Counted from the first letter of the stretch, positions 1-9,451 are shown. The stretch: DNA of 64,000 nt from an uncultured Bacilli bacterium (GCA_934148015.1 CAKPCU010000002.1:44495-108494); one strand, 5' to 3'. Notes: generated from the sequence alone by a model not told the origin. Numbers and translations: made by a program.

Positions 1-149
1 AAGTACTCTTTTATTAAACATTTTTAATCTCCTAACATATATATAATACCACATCTTTTTTAAATTTTTAATACCTAGGTATTTTGTATAACACTTTGTT
101 TACATTTAGAGTAAACTATAGTAGGTAATTATAAAGGAGGGATATTAGT

Positions 150-320
150 ATGTATTATTATGGTTACCAAGGTGGTTACGGATATAACTCTCCATGTTCA
201 GGTGGTGCTTATGCTTATCCATCATATGGAAACAATAGTGGATATGGTGCTGCTATAATACTAGTTCTATTTATTTTACTTGTTATAGTAATTGGTGCTA
301 GATGGATAGGAAATAATTAA
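150..320 (+). CDS. YjcZ-like tiny transmembrane protein (56 aa)
   Basis: A 56-residue protein. Residues 1-34 are rich in Tyr and Gly, and one hydrophobic segment (about residues 35-50, core ILVLFILLVIVIGA) leads to a short RWIGNN tail. This Gly/Tyr head followed by a VLFILLxIVGA-type helix is the layout of the YjcZ family of tiny membrane proteins, which in Bacillus are linked to sporulation. The start is fixed by an AAAGGAGG ribosome binding site 9 bases before the ATG. The gene stands alone and is followed directly by a hairpin terminator. What it does here is unknown; only the family resemblance is claimed. Confidence 0.8.
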   Translation: MYYYGYQGGYGYNSPCSGGAYAYPSYGNNSGYGAAIILVLFILLVIVIGARWIGNN

Positions 321-333
321 AGACTACTTACTT

Positions 334-365
334 AAGGAAGCATTTATTTGCTTTCTTTTCTTTTT
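334..365 (+). terminator. Rho-independent terminator after the YjcZ-like gene
   Basis: The arms AAGGAAGCA and TGCTTTCTT form a 9-bp stem with one G-T pair and a 6-base loop, followed by a T-rich run. It separates the small gene from def. A TTG codon in its loop is in frame with def but is not a credible start. Confidence 0.75.
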
Positions 366-422
366 CATTTTACTTTCTTATTAATTTATGATAGAATACA
401 TTTAAGTTTGGGGATGTATTAT

Positions 423-971
423 ATGTTTAAGAAGTTAAAAATACTAGATGAAAAAGATAAAAGATTAAGAACTAAAAGTGAAAATGTAGTTTTTCCTATA
501 TCGAAAGAAGAAAAAGAAACCATAAAAATAGCTATGGATAACTTAAGATATAGTCAAATAGAAAAGTACGCTAAAAAGTATAACTTAAGAGCTGGTTGGG
601 GACTTTCTGCTGTACAAATTGGTATATTAAAAAGATGGTTTATAATAGTAGAAGAACAAGATGATGGTTCATTTAAAGAATACTTTTTTGCTAATCCTAA
701 AATAATTAGTAATTCACAAGAGAAAATATATGTTGAACAAGGAGAAGGATGCTTAAGTGTTAATCGTGATGTTCCTGGTATAATACCTAGATATGCAAGA
801 GTAACAGTTGAAGCTTATGATATGAATGGTAATAAATTCACTTTAAGAGTAAGAGAAGATTTAGCTATATGTGTACAACACGAATTAGATCACTTAGAGG
901 GTATATTATTTGTTGATAGAATTGATAAAAAAAATCCTTTTAAAGACAAAGATAAATATAGATCAATATAA
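423..971 (+). CDS. def: Peptide deformylase
   Basis: Removes the formyl group from the N-terminal methionine of new proteins, using a metal ion. All three family motifs are present: motif 1 as GWGLSAVQIG (G-x-G-L-x-x-x-Q), motif 2 as EGCLS with the metal-binding Cys, and motif 3 as QHELDH with both metal-binding His and the catalytic Glu. The protein is 182 residues from the chosen ATG, normal for the longer Gram-positive (type II) form. The start at 423 is preceded by GGGG 9 bases upstream; the frame stays open further upstream, but only through the terminator of the previous gene. A terminator follows the stop. Confidence 0.93.
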   Translation: MFKKLKILDEKDKRLRTKSENVVFPISKEEKETIKIAMDNLRYSQIEKYAKKYNLRAGWGLSAVQIGILKRWFIIVEEQDDGSFKEYFFANPKIISNSQEKIYVEQGEGCLSVNRDVPGIIPRYARVTVEAYDMNGNKFTLRVREDLAICVQHELDHLEGILFVDRIDKKNPFKDKDKYRSI

Positions 972-1012
972 AAACATTTAAGTTATGAAACCTAAATGTT
1001 TTTTTGTTTTAT
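972..1012 (+). terminator. Terminator after def
   Basis: The arms AAACATTTA (972-980) and TAAATGTTT (993-1001) form a 9-bp stem, followed by a run of seven T. It lies between the converging def and DUF2752-like genes. Confidence 0.8.
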
Positions 1013-1398
1013 ACTTTAGTTGGCACTAAATAATTAAAATAAGGAATATTTCTTAAAATCATATATATAAATAAAACTATAATGATAACAATTAATATCT
1101 TAGTATTAAGAAATATTACTATTCCTTTAAATATATAATTATAAATTAATAATATTAAATATATAAAAAGCATAATACTTAGAATAAACACTCCTGGATT
1201 ATATCTAAAACTTTGATAAAAATCTAATTTTATCAAAGACTTAATCATTCTAGTTGTACCACAACCTGCACAGTAAAAATTAAACAGATACTTAAATAAA
1301 CATCTAAAGTGTATTAAATCAAGTATTTTAATAGAAAGTAAAATAACTAATATAACTAAAGCAGTTATTAATATAACTTTAAATAATCTTTTTTTCAT
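1009..1398 (-). CDS. DUF2752 family small membrane protein
   Basis: A membrane protein of about 129 residues with three or so hydrophobic segments. The region with YCAGCGTTR, a following K-x-D-x-x-x-(S/A)-F and then NP is the signature of DUF2752 (CxGCGTTR ... NP), a family of unknown function found in many bacteria. The ATG at 1398 is chosen because it begins one base after the stop of the upstream zinc-ribbon gene, suggesting translational coupling; a TTG at 1425 would overlap that gene. It is the last gene of the rnc-smc unit. Confidence 0.72.
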   Translation of the reverse strand: MKKRLFKVILITALVILVILLSIKILDLIHFRCLFKYLFNFYCAGCGTTRMIKSLIKLDFYQSFRYNPGVFILSIMLFIYLILLIYNYIFKGIVIFLNTKILIVIIIVLFIYMILRNIPYFNYLVPTKV

Positions 1399-1399
1399 A

Positions 1400-1834
1400 T
1401 TATAAAAACATGAACATAGTTTCAAATGGTAAAGTAAAATCTATGTTATTATTAGCATTATCAACTACATTAAAGATAACACCTAAATAATATAATATAA
1501 TCCATAATACAAGCATACACGCACTTATTATGATACCTGCTATTGCAAGTGATTTACCATCATTATTATACTTCTTTGATTCACATAATCCTATAATAGA
1601 AAACACTAATCCTATCCAAGATGATGCACCGCAACATAAAAGTGATACTAAAGATATTACAAATCCTGCTATTGCAAGACCATTTTTCTTAACCTTGTCA
1701 CTTTTAACATTACTTTTATCATTAACTACACTTTCTTTTTCATTAGAATTATTTTTATTACTAAAATCACATTTACAATTAGGACAAATCATATTTTCAT
1801 CTAATGCATTACCACAATTTGAACAATATTTCAT
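1400..1834 (-). CDS. Zinc-ribbon membrane protein, DUF4190-like
   Basis: A 144-residue protein with an N-terminal zinc ribbon (CSNCG at residue 4, CPNCKC at residue 17), a polar linker and two hydrophobic segments (about residues 50-75 and 95-120) in a pattern like DUF4190 (LAIAGFVISLVSL ... KSLAIAGIIIS). The ribosome binding site GGAGGTAATT lies over the end of smc, so it is probably coupled to it. The function is unknown; zinc-ribbon plus two-helix proteins are common in Firmicutes. The cytoplasmic ribbon could bind a partner or nucleic acid, which is only inference. Confidence 0.7.
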   Translation of the reverse strand: MKYCSNCGNALDENMICPNCKCDFSNKNNSNEKESVVNDKSNVKSDKVKKNGLAIAGFVISLVSLLCCGASSWIGLVFSIIGLCESKKYNNDGKSLAIAGIIISACMLVLWIILYYLGVIFNVVDNANNNIDFTLPFETMFMFL

Positions 1835-1835
1835 A

Positions 1836-4808
1836 CTAATTACCTCCGTTTATATTATCTTTATTATCAATATCCTCTAGTTTAACACTAACTAATTTAG
1901 ACACACCAGACTCTTGCATAGTTATTCCATATAAACAATCTGCATATTCCATTGTCTTCTTTTTATGTGTAATTACTATAAACTGAGTCTTTTTCTTAAA
2001 TTCATTTAAAAACTTACCAAAATTATCAACATTTACTTCATCAAGTGCTGCCTCAACCTCATCTAATACACAAAATGGAACTGGTCTTACTTCTAATATT
2101 GCAAATAAAAGTGCTATTGCAGTTAATGTTTTTTCACCACCTGATAAAAGTGATATATGCTTAAGTGTTTTACCTGGTGGAAGAGCTTTTATATCAATAC
2201 CAGTTTTTAATATATCATCTGGATCAGTTAATGAAAGTTCTGCATTACCACCACCAAATAATTTTTTAAATACTTCTTTAAATTTTTCTTTTATTTCATT
2301 AAATGTATTAATAAATTTTTCTTTCATAATATCATCTAATTCTTTAATTATTTCAAGTATTGTATCCTCAGCCTTTTCTAAATCATTTCTCTGATTAGTT
2401 AAAAATTCATGTCTTGTCTTTACTCTTTCATACTCTTCTATAGCCCCTAGATTAACTTCTCCTAGCCTTTTTATTTCAGCCCTACATTTATCAACAATCT
2501 GCCTAGCTTCTTTTTTATCCATATCTAAAAAGTAATTTTCTTTAGCTTTTTCATAAGTTATAGAATAGTCTTCAGTTAAAGTATTAAGTAAATTATCAAG
2601 CATTACATCTAATCTATTTACCTTTATTTCTAAATCTTTTAACTCATCTTTTTTCTTGTAATATAAAGAGTTATTTAACCTAGACTCTTTTTCCATGTCT
2701 TCTATAGTTTCATTATTACTATTAATAATAGCTTTAATATTATTAACATTTAATTCTAAACTTTGTCTTTGTCTTTCTTTTTCATAGAACTCTTCTACTA
2801 TCTTTTCTTCTTCTTTAGATAAAGTATTATTAATTAAACCTTTTATATTATTTACTTCTTCTTTTAAATTATCTAATTCTTTTTCTAAAGAACTTTTCTT
2901 AAGCAATTCATAATTATAACTTGCTTCTAGCTTAGTTTTTTCATCTAGAGTTTTATTTTTTAAATTATCATAAACTTTATATTTATTATCTTCTATGTTT
3001 ATCTTTTCTTCTTTTTCTTTTCTTTTTTCTTGAAGTTTTCTAAGAAGTTCACAGTTATAATTTAAGTCGTGTTTTTGTGTTATTATGTTTGTTTGATTTT
3101 TTATTACACCACCTGTTATAGCTCCTCCAGTATGAACTAGTTCTCCATCTAATGATACTACTTTATATCTATATGATATTTTTCTTGCAATAGAATTTGC
3201 ACTATCTAAATCTTTTACTATAATAGTTGTACCTAGCCTATTTTTAATTATTCTATCATAAGTAGATTCATATCTAACTAAGTTAGATGCAACATCAATA
3301 AAATCATTTTCTAATCTTAATATTCTAAGTGTTTCATTATCTATGTATCCTTCTTTAATTATATTAATAGGAAAAAATGTTGCTCTTCCAAATTTATTTA
3401 TTTTAAGATAATTAACCGCATCTTTAGCAGCTAATTCATCTGTTGTAACTATATAAGAAGATGCAGATGCTAAAGCTGTTGAAATAGCTGTAGCATAAAG
3501 GTCATCAACTTCAATTAATGATGCAATAGTTCCATGAATACCAGTAAGTTTTGGATTATCTAAAACACATTTAACAGCATATGGTAAACTAGAATTATTC
3601 TCTATAGAAGTCTTTAACATTTCTATTTTATACTTTGTTTCATTTTCTAATCTATTTTGAGTTAACATGTCATTTTCTAGAGCATCATGTATTTCTTTTA
3701 GTTTATTAAACTTAAAGATTATATCATCATAAGTTAAATTAACTTCATCTAATTTTTTCTTAATCATTGATATATTATTATTACTTGCAAATATTTCATT
3801 TTCTTTTCTTAAAATATTTTCTTTTATATTAACTAAATTATCATGTACTTTCGTATCACTTGCATTATACTTTTGTCTTTCTGTAATAAGATTTTTTTTA
3901 CCCTTTAATTCTTCAGCTTCTTTTGTTATAGCATTTAACTTATTTTGCATTTCAAATAATTCTTCATTATTTTTAGTTTGCTCTAATTTTAATTTTTGAC
4001 TATTAGCCAAAAAAGTAGAATTATCAGTTTCCATTAAAGTAAGTTCATTAGTTAAATTAGATACTTTCATTTTATTTTCCTGATACTCAGTATTCATACT
4101 TTCTACTTCACTAACTATTAACGATACTTCAATTGAGTCTAATTTTTCTTTGTTTTCTAAATATTTTTTAGCATTATCACTTTGTTTTTCAAGAGGTTTT
4201 AAGTTAGATTCTATTTCTAAAATAATATCATTTATTCTAGTCATATTATCATGAGTTCTATCTAGTTTTCTTAACGCTTCATCTTTTCTTTTTCTATATT
4301 TTAATACGTTAGAAGCTGATTCAAATATAATTCTTCTATCCTCTGGTTTATTAGATAATATTGCACCTATATCACCTTGTGAAATAATATTAAATGATTC
4401 TTTATTTACACCAGTATCAACAAGTAAATCTTGTATATCTTTAAGTCTACATTTTTCATTATTTAAATAATATTCATTTTCTCCAGTTTTATATATACAT
4501 CTTTTAATTTGCACTTCAGAATAATCTATTGGTAAATATTTATCAGTGTTATCAAAAATTAATGTAACACTTGCAAGATTAGCTGCTTTTCTTGATTTAC
4601 TACCAGAAAATATTACATCACTCATAGCACCTTCACCACGTAATTGTTTAACTGATTGTTCACCAAGTACCCATCTTATAGCATCTACTATATTACTTTT
4701 ACCAGAACCATTAGGTCCTACTATACCAGATATACCACTTGTTAAATTAATTGTAATTTTATCTGCAAAAGATTTAAAACCAGAAGTTCTAATTTCCTTT
4801 AAATACAT
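1836..4808 (-). CDS. smc: Chromosome segregation protein SMC (short-armed)
   Basis: The ATPase core of bacterial condensin, which organises and segregates the chromosome. Visible parts (numbered from an upstream in-frame GTG, 3 residues before the ATG used): Walker A GPNGSGKS at 34-41, Q-loop near 143-150, hinge about 410-575 with the GELVHTGGAITGG strand near 558-570, signature LLSGGEK near 890, and Walker B FCVLDEVEAALD near 915. Total length is 990 residues, against about 1180 in most bacteria; both coiled-coil arms are shortened by roughly 90 residues while heads and hinge are intact. The ATG at 4808 is preceded by AGGTGA. It follows rnc, as in Bacillus, but ftsY is not adjacent. Confidence 0.95.
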   Translation of the reverse strand: MYLKEIRTSGFKSFADKITINLTSGISGIVGPNGSGKSNIVDAIRWVLGEQSVKQLRGEGAMSDVIFSGSKSRKAANLASVTLIFDNTDKYLPIDYSEVQIKRCIYKTGENEYYLNNEKCRLKDIQDLLVDTGVNKESFNIISQGDIGAILSNKPEDRRIIFESASNVLKYRKRKDEALRKLDRTHDNMTRINDIILEIESNLKPLEKQSDNAKKYLENKEKLDSIEVSLIVSEVESMNTEYQENKMKVSNLTNELTLMETDNSTFLANSQKLKLEQTKNNEELFEMQNKLNAITKEAEELKGKKNLITERQKYNASDTKVHDNLVNIKENILRKENEIFASNNNISMIKKKLDEVNLTYDDIIFKFNKLKEIHDALENDMLTQNRLENETKYKIEMLKTSIENNSSLPYAVKCVLDNPKLTGIHGTIASLIEVDDLYATAISTALASASSYIVTTDELAAKDAVNYLKINKFGRATFFPINIIKEGYIDNETLRILRLENDFIDVASNLVRYESTYDRIIKNRLGTTIIVKDLDSANSIARKISYRYKVVSLDGELVHTGGAITGGVIKNQTNIITQKHDLNYNCELLRKLQEKRKEKEEKINIEDNKYKVYDNLKNKTLDEKTKLEASYNYELLKKSSLEKELDNLKEEVNNIKGLINNTLSKEEEKIVEEFYEKERQRQSLELNVNNIKAIINSNNETIEDMEKESRLNNSLYYKKKDELKDLEIKVNRLDVMLDNLLNTLTEDYSITYEKAKENYFLDMDKKEARQIVDKCRAEIKRLGEVNLGAIEEYERVKTRHEFLTNQRNDLEKAEDTILEIIKELDDIMKEKFINTFNEIKEKFKEVFKKLFGGGNAELSLTDPDDILKTGIDIKALPPGKTLKHISLLSGGEKTLTAIALLFAILEVRPVPFCVLDEVEAALDEVNVDNFGKFLNEFKKKTQFIVITHKKKTMEYADCLYGITMQESGVSKLVSVKLEDIDNKDNINGGN

Positions 4809-4826
4809 ATATTTCACCTACTATAC

Positions 4827-5492
4827 TTATAATTTGGCTTGTTTTCTTAAAGCATCATGTGCAGCATGTTGTTCTGCTTCTTTTTTGCTCTTAGCATTTC
4901 CACTACCTAAAATAATACCATCTACTATTACATTAACATAAAACGTTCTATCATGAGATGGACCATCTTCTTTTGATAATTCATAGTGAACAGATTTTTT
5001 AGTTGTCTGAACAAGTTCTTGAAGTTTAGACTTATAATCCATAAAAAATATTTCTGGTTTATCTTTTATAAAAGGTATAACTATCTCATATACTATTTGT
5101 CTAGCTTTAATATATCCTTGATCTAGATATACTGCTCCTAAAAACGATTCAAACATATCAGCAAGTGTTGCTTTTCTATATCTTCCACCACTTTTTTCTT
5201 CTCCTTTTCCTATCTTTACATATTTTGGAAAATCAAGAAGCATAGCATACTCATATAAAGCATTTTCACAAACATACATTGATCTTATCTTAGTCATCTT
5301 ACCTTCTTCATAATTAGTAGTATTATAAAGATAATCACTCATAATTAAATCAAGCACTTTATCACCTAAAAACTCTAATCTTTGATAATCTTCTTTTAAA
5401 TTATGCTCATTACAATATGATGAATGTGAAAATGCTGTATCATAAATATGCATATTATCAGTTTTAATATCAAATCTATCTAATAGTTCCAT
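4827..5492 (-). CDS. rnc: Ribonuclease III
   Basis: An endonuclease that cuts double-stranded RNA in rRNA precursors and other structured RNAs. The RNase III signature RLEFLGDKVLDLI and the second acidic cluster (ADMFESFLGAVYLD) are intact. The C-terminal 70 residues form a double-stranded RNA-binding domain (KSKLQELVQ ... GSGNAKSKKEAEQHAAHDAL). The protein is 221 residues from the ATG at 5492, normal for the family. This ATG is preceded by GGGTGG; a TTG 15 bases upstream has no such site. The rnc-smc order is conserved in Firmicutes and the genes are 18 bases apart. Confidence 0.94.
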   Translation of the reverse strand: MELLDRFDIKTDNMHIYDTAFSHSSYCNEHNLKEDYQRLEFLGDKVLDLIMSDYLYNTTNYEEGKMTKIRSMYVCENALYEYAMLLDFPKYVKIGKGEEKSGGRYRKATLADMFESFLGAVYLDQGYIKARQIVYEIVIPFIKDKPEIFFMDYKSKLQELVQTTKKSVHYELSKEDGPSHDRTFYVNVIVDGIILGSGNAKSKKEAEQHAAHDALRKQAKL

Positions 5493-5519
5493 AATTATAC
5501 CACCCAAACAAATTATAAC

Positions 5520-5545
5520 AAAAAAACTAGAGTAAATCTAGCTTT
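5520..5545 (-). terminator. Terminator after the leucine-rich-repeat gene
   Basis: On the minus strand AAGCTAGA and TCTAGTTT pair (8 bp, one G-T) around a 5-base loop and run into seven T. It separates the repeat protein from rnc. Confidence 0.72.
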
Positions 5546-6611
5546 ATTTAATATTGTAATTGCTTTGTATATGATTAGCTGTCTCATTTATCACGTTTTT
5601 TTCATTTGTTAATTTTTCTAATAATCTTTTCTTATTTTCAACAGCTTCTTTTAAGGAAGTAATTTCTATATTTAGTTTTTCAACACTTAATTCATAATCT
5701 GATTGTTCCTTTTTTGTTAGAAGCAAAACTCTTTTAAATAATTCCATATCTTTTGGTACTTCACTTTTATAAGAATCAAGTAAACTTTTTAAGGTCAAAT
5801 CAATAGCACTTTTTGTATTAATTTTATCTTCTAACAAAGACTCTCTACATTTTAACATAGCACATCTAAAATCAATTTCCAATTTTAATTCTTCTATATT
5901 TTTATAATATTCTTTATCCATACTATTTGATAAATTAATTATTGCATTAATAATTTCATAATTATTGGTTATAGAACTATCCTCTTTAAAAAATGGTTTA
6001 AAATCTATATTTTTCTGTTTTTCTTTAACATCATCTTCACTTTTTTCTTCTGCAACACCATTATCTTTGTTGTTCATGATATTGGCATTCTTCTTTTTTC
6101 TAGCAAGAGAAATAATGCTCTCACAACCATACTTTTCAATTTCTTCTTTAGTTATTAATATACCCCTATACTCTACATCAATATTATCAAAGGCATTCTT
6201 TTCTATTTTCTCCACACCACTTGGTATAAATACCATACTAAGATTGTTGTGGTAAAACGCTCCAGTTTCTATTTTTTTTAAACTATTTGGTAAAATAATA
6301 CTTTCTATATTATTTCTAAAAAACGATTCTCTTGGAATAATAGTAATTCCCTCTTTTAAAATAACCTCTTTTAATCTATTAAGTGCAAAACAGTCCATTC
6401 CCATACTTTTAATAGTAGATGGTATTATAACTTTTTCTATTTTATTATTTGCAAAAGCATATGCACCAATAGACTCTAAGCCCTCTGGTAAACTCAAACT
6501 AGTAATTCCCATATTAGAATAAGCATTAACCGAAATATCTTTAGTACCATCAGCTATAACAACATTATCTCTTACATTATCATTTATACCACTTTTAATA
6601 TCATAAAACAT
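5544..6611 (-). CDS. Intracellular BspA-type leucine-rich-repeat protein with coiled-coil tail
   Basis: A 355-residue protein. Residues about 20-150 are five or so BspA-like (LRR_5) repeats of about 23 residues with the pattern L-P-x-G-(L/I)-x-x-I-x-x-x-A-F. The second half (about 200-355) is highly charged and probably coiled coil. No signal peptide or membrane segment is seen, which is unusual because most LRR_5 proteins are on the surface. The ATG at 6611 has AGAGGTG upstream. It is transcribed alone from its own promoter and has its own terminator. The ligand is unknown; scaffolding is a guess. Confidence 0.78.
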   Translation of the reverse strand: MFYDIKSGINDNVRDNVVIADGTKDISVNAYSNMGITSLSLPEGLESIGAYAFANNKIEKVIIPSTIKSMGMDCFALNRLKEVILKEGITIIPRESFFRNNIESIILPNSLKKIETGAFYHNNLSMVFIPSGVEKIEKNAFDNIDVEYRGILITKEEIEKYGCESIISLARKKKNANIMNNKDNGVAEEKSEDDVKEKQKNIDFKPFFKEDSSITNNYEIINAIINLSNSMDKEYYKNIEELKLEIDFRCAMLKCRESLLEDKINTKSAIDLTLKSLLDSYKSEVPKDMELFKRVLLLTKKEQSDYELSVEKLNIEITSLKEAVENKKRLLEKLTNEKNVINETANHIQSNYNIK

Positions 6612-6635
6612 TTAAGCACCTCTTTATCTATATAC

Positions 6636-6665
6636 ATATTAACATAACTTTATTAAATACGTCAA
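6636..6665 (-). promoter_or_regulatory. Promoter for the leucine-rich-repeat gene
   Basis: TTGACG (6660-6665) and TAATAT (6636-6641) on the minus strand, 18 bases apart, about 25 bases before the start codon. Confidence 0.55.
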
Positions 6666-6684
6666 AATATTTATTATAAAGTGT

Positions 6685-6713
6685 AAAATAAAGGTGACTT
6701 TTAAGCCACCTTT
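6685..6713 (-). terminator. Terminator after the lipase gene
   Basis: AAAGGTG and CACCTTT arms on the minus strand close a 10-base loop, followed by TTTATTTT. The hairpin starts a few bases after the lipase stop codon. Confidence 0.6.
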
Positions 6714-6718
6714 ACAAA

Positions 6719-8908
6719 TTAATTAATTTCTAAATAATAATCTGTGAAAGAATCATTATTTAATTTAAATCCATCTTTTTCTATCAAGTAATATCCAATT
6801 TCATCAAAACCTGCATTACTAATTGAAATATTATCATTTAGTGTCGGATTAGTTGTAAAACTTTTTTTATTTTCAAAAGTTATTTTAGAATTTTTTATAG
6901 CTGTTTTTATTTCATTAAATTTATTACCAAACTTAACTGTAACTTTAAAATAAATTCTTTCAGCTCCTTTAAATACATATTTTGGAACAATAACTTCATT
7001 TTTATAAGTTGACAAAATATTATCACTATTACCTTGCGGTTTAAAATTTATTATTTGCCAACCACATTTTTTACAAGTTTTAAACTCATACTGATATTTT
7101 CTAGCACATCCTTTTTTTATGTCAACTGTTAATTTAACATATGATTTATCATCATAATTGGAAATACTTTTATTTATATCATAATTAGTAACATAATTTT
7201 GATTATTTACTTTGCACACATTATCATCACATTCAATATTATGTGTATCTACTTTTAAATTAATATCAGATGAATAAATTCTACCATAATCACCATCAAT
7301 CAAACACATAAAGCTATCGGTTTCATGATTTACGTTAGCATATTCTAAAAGACCAAAAGCACTTATTGCACTATTATTATTTAAAATAGAGACAATAGAA
7401 CTTGTATTATCCTTACTTATATAATTCTTAGCATCGCTTAATATATTACCTAGGTTTGAAATTGGTGAATAATTTTTATAATTATCATCTAAAGTTGTTA
7501 TAAAACTTGGCATTAATTCACCACTTTGATTATTCTTTGAATTTTGCACAATATCGTTTAAATCAATTCCAAGAGATACAATTTTAGAAAGTCCTTCTGT
7601 AAATTTTTTAACATTATTATTTGTATTTTCAATTAAGTTTTTAATATCATCTGCAGTTAGTTCAGATATTTTTTTACCCTTTATACTATCAAGTTTACTT
7701 TTTGCACTATCTATTAAGGTTTTAAATGAATGATTTTCATGATTGGTTACTGCGTCAGCCCCATATTCAACCTTATATATTTCTCCATAATGGAATCCTA
7801 TATCACTTATTGGATCTCCTGTAATTGAATATAAAACCAATCTACCACTACTTTTTATATCATCTGAATAATTTACTGTTCTATCACTATTTACCACATT
7901 ACCATTTTTATCATGGGTTGATAAATAAATTAACGAATTATTAATATTAGTTGTAAATTTATTTGATACAAAAATTGGAGTTACACCCATTCCATTAAAA
8001 TATGCAACTTGTTCTAAATGAGAATTACTAATTTTATATTTATCATTATAATCTTCTAATGAAGAAGCTTTTAATACTTCTCTTGTTTCTGGACTTTCGG
8101 TTATTGAAGCTTCCTTATCAACTATTGCAGCTCCTCCTATTTGTGCTAAATAAGCTCCAAGAGAATGCCCTGTTACATATATTTTAGCATTACTATTATC
8201 TTTTATTATTTTATCATATACTTCCTGTGCATAATTGTAAGCTTTCATAGACTGTGAATTTTGTCCATTAATAGAATATAAAACATCAGTTATCCACTCA
8301 TATAAGTCTGGATAATCTGTACCTCTAAATGCTATTACATAATTATTTCCTTTTTTAAATGTAATTGCATCAAAAGCATTATTCCAAGAAACATTATCAG
8401 GATCTTTTTTTCTTGCACTATCACTTTTATAATCAAATATTGACCAAGAGTCCTCTAATTCAGATACATTAGCAAAATTTAAAAAGTAATATTTTTGTCC
8501 GTCTTCTTCATAAGCATCAGTTAAAACATTAACAACACTTTTAGCTTTTCTTTCACTCATTCCTTCTATATATTGCTTAACCTTATAATTTTCTTTAGAA
8601 TTTTTAAGCTTAACCATTTTATTTTTTTGTGAAAAGAAACAGCCTTTTTTTAGTTTTCCATCAGAGTCAATACATCCATTATTATCTTTTGAACTTCTCG
8701 TTAATGGATATTTATAAATATTATCATTGGGCACATCCTCATATACTAAGGATGCTAACATTGCAAGTTCTCTTGTACTTACGTTTCCATCATTTGCAGA
8801 TAGATAGTTTTGTCTTTCTGTTACAAAATTAGTAGAATAACTAATAATATATGATAATAAAAATATAAATACAGATGAAAGAATTATACTTACATTTAAT
8901 TTTTTCAT
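6719..8908 (-). CDS. Secreted or membrane-anchored class 3 lipase-like protein
   Basis: A 729-residue protein with an N-terminal hydrophobic export segment (residues about 5-25) and an alpha/beta-hydrolase domain in its first half. The nucleophile elbow GHSLGAYLAQ lies at about residue 247, preceded by NNYVIAFRGTD, both typical of the Lipase_3 family. Cys pairs (for example KTCKKCGW) sit in the C-terminal half, which is otherwise unrecognised. The ATG at 8908 is chosen because AAAGGAGG precedes it; the frame stays open into the upstream gene. It lies 13 bases after a prepilin-like gene, so the two are probably one unit. The substrate is unknown. Confidence 0.8.
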   Translation of the reverse strand: MKKLNVSIILSSVFIFLLSYIISYSTNFVTERQNYLSANDGNVSTRELAMLASLVYEDVPNDNIYKYPLTRSSKDNNGCIDSDGKLKKGCFFSQKNKMVKLKNSKENYKVKQYIEGMSERKAKSVVNVLTDAYEEDGQKYYFLNFANVSELEDSWSIFDYKSDSARKKDPDNVSWNNAFDAITFKKGNNYVIAFRGTDYPDLYEWITDVLYSINGQNSQSMKAYNYAQEVYDKIIKDNSNAKIYVTGHSLGAYLAQIGGAAIVDKEASITESPETREVLKASSLEDYNDKYKISNSHLEQVAYFNGMGVTPIFVSNKFTTNINNSLIYLSTHDKNGNVVNSDRTVNYSDDIKSSGRLVLYSITGDPISDIGFHYGEIYKVEYGADAVTNHENHSFKTLIDSAKSKLDSIKGKKISELTADDIKNLIENTNNNVKKFTEGLSKIVSLGIDLNDIVQNSKNNQSGELMPSFITTLDDNYKNYSPISNLGNILSDAKNYISKDNTSSIVSILNNNSAISAFGLLEYANVNHETDSFMCLIDGDYGRIYSSDINLKVDTHNIECDDNVCKVNNQNYVTNYDINKSISNYDDKSYVKLTVDIKKGCARKYQYEFKTCKKCGWQIINFKPQGNSDNILSTYKNEVIVPKYVFKGAERIYFKVTVKFGNKFNEIKTAIKNSKITFENKKSFTTNPTLNDNISISNAGFDEIGYYLIEKDGFKLNNDSFTDYYLEIN

Positions 8909-8921
8909 TAATAAGCCTCCT

Positions 8922-9428
8922 TTATTTTTTTGTTCCACATTTAGTAAACTGATTAATTTTTCCATTTTCATCAAACAAACTTAAATATAACTTAGTCATA
9001 TAAAACGTATAAGATTTATTTTCACCAATATCTTCTTCCCAATCACTACTTTTATTAATATTTAACTTGCTAAAATCATAAGTATTAATTGTTTTTTGTC
9101 CTTCTTTAGTAGCATATACACTATAAATCAAATCATTATTTTCCATATGAACCAATACGTACATTTTATCAATATTTTCGTTTTTTTCATCTAATTGATA
9201 ATCATACATACAATAATCACTATTATTAATTACATTGTCAGCTTTTATATTTTCTACCTGTCTTGACACACTAGTAAAAAATGCTTTTTCTTTTGCAATT
9301 TTAACCTGCTTTATAATATTTGGTATCGTAAAAGTTAATAATATTCCAAGTATTACTATAACAGCAAGTATTTCTATAAGTGTAAATCCACGACGTTTTT
9401 TCTTTAATTTCTTTTTTGTTTTATCCAT
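8922..9428 (-). CDS. Type IV prepilin-like protein
   Basis: A 168-residue protein with a basic leader ending in Gly, then FTLIEILAVIVILGILLTF: the class III prepilin cleavage site (G/F, with Glu at +5) and N-terminal helix used by pilins, pseudopilins and ComGC. The remainder is a small polar domain with a few Cys. No pilus ATPase, platform protein or prepilin peptidase is in the window, so an assembly system must be elsewhere if it is used. It has a near-consensus promoter and an AGGAGG site, and is followed closely by the lipase gene. Confidence 0.82.
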   Translation of the reverse strand: MDKTKKKLKKKRRGFTLIEILAVIVILGILLTFTIPNIIKQVKIAKEKAFFTSVSRQVENIKADNVINNSDYCMYDYQLDEKNENIDKMYVLVHMENNDLIYSVYATKEGQKTINTYDFSKLNINKSSDWEEDIGENKSYTFYMTKLYLSLFDENGKINQFTKCGTKK

Positions 9429-9451
9429 ACTTCCTCCTATCCTTTAAATTA

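Noticed and set aside
1..149. Promoter for the YjcZ-like gene
   Set aside because: TTTACA at 99 and TATAGT at 117 are only 12 bases apart; no pair with normal spacing was convincing.
348..422. N-terminal extension of def from a TTG at 348
   Set aside because: The TTG lies in the loop of a terminator hairpin and has no ribosome binding site; the ATG at 423 has one.
4546..4941. Open frame of 131 codons on the plus strand across the smc start and rnc end
   Set aside because: It is antisense to two certain genes, has no binding site and no recognisable motif. The many other long frames opposite real genes were left out for the same reason.
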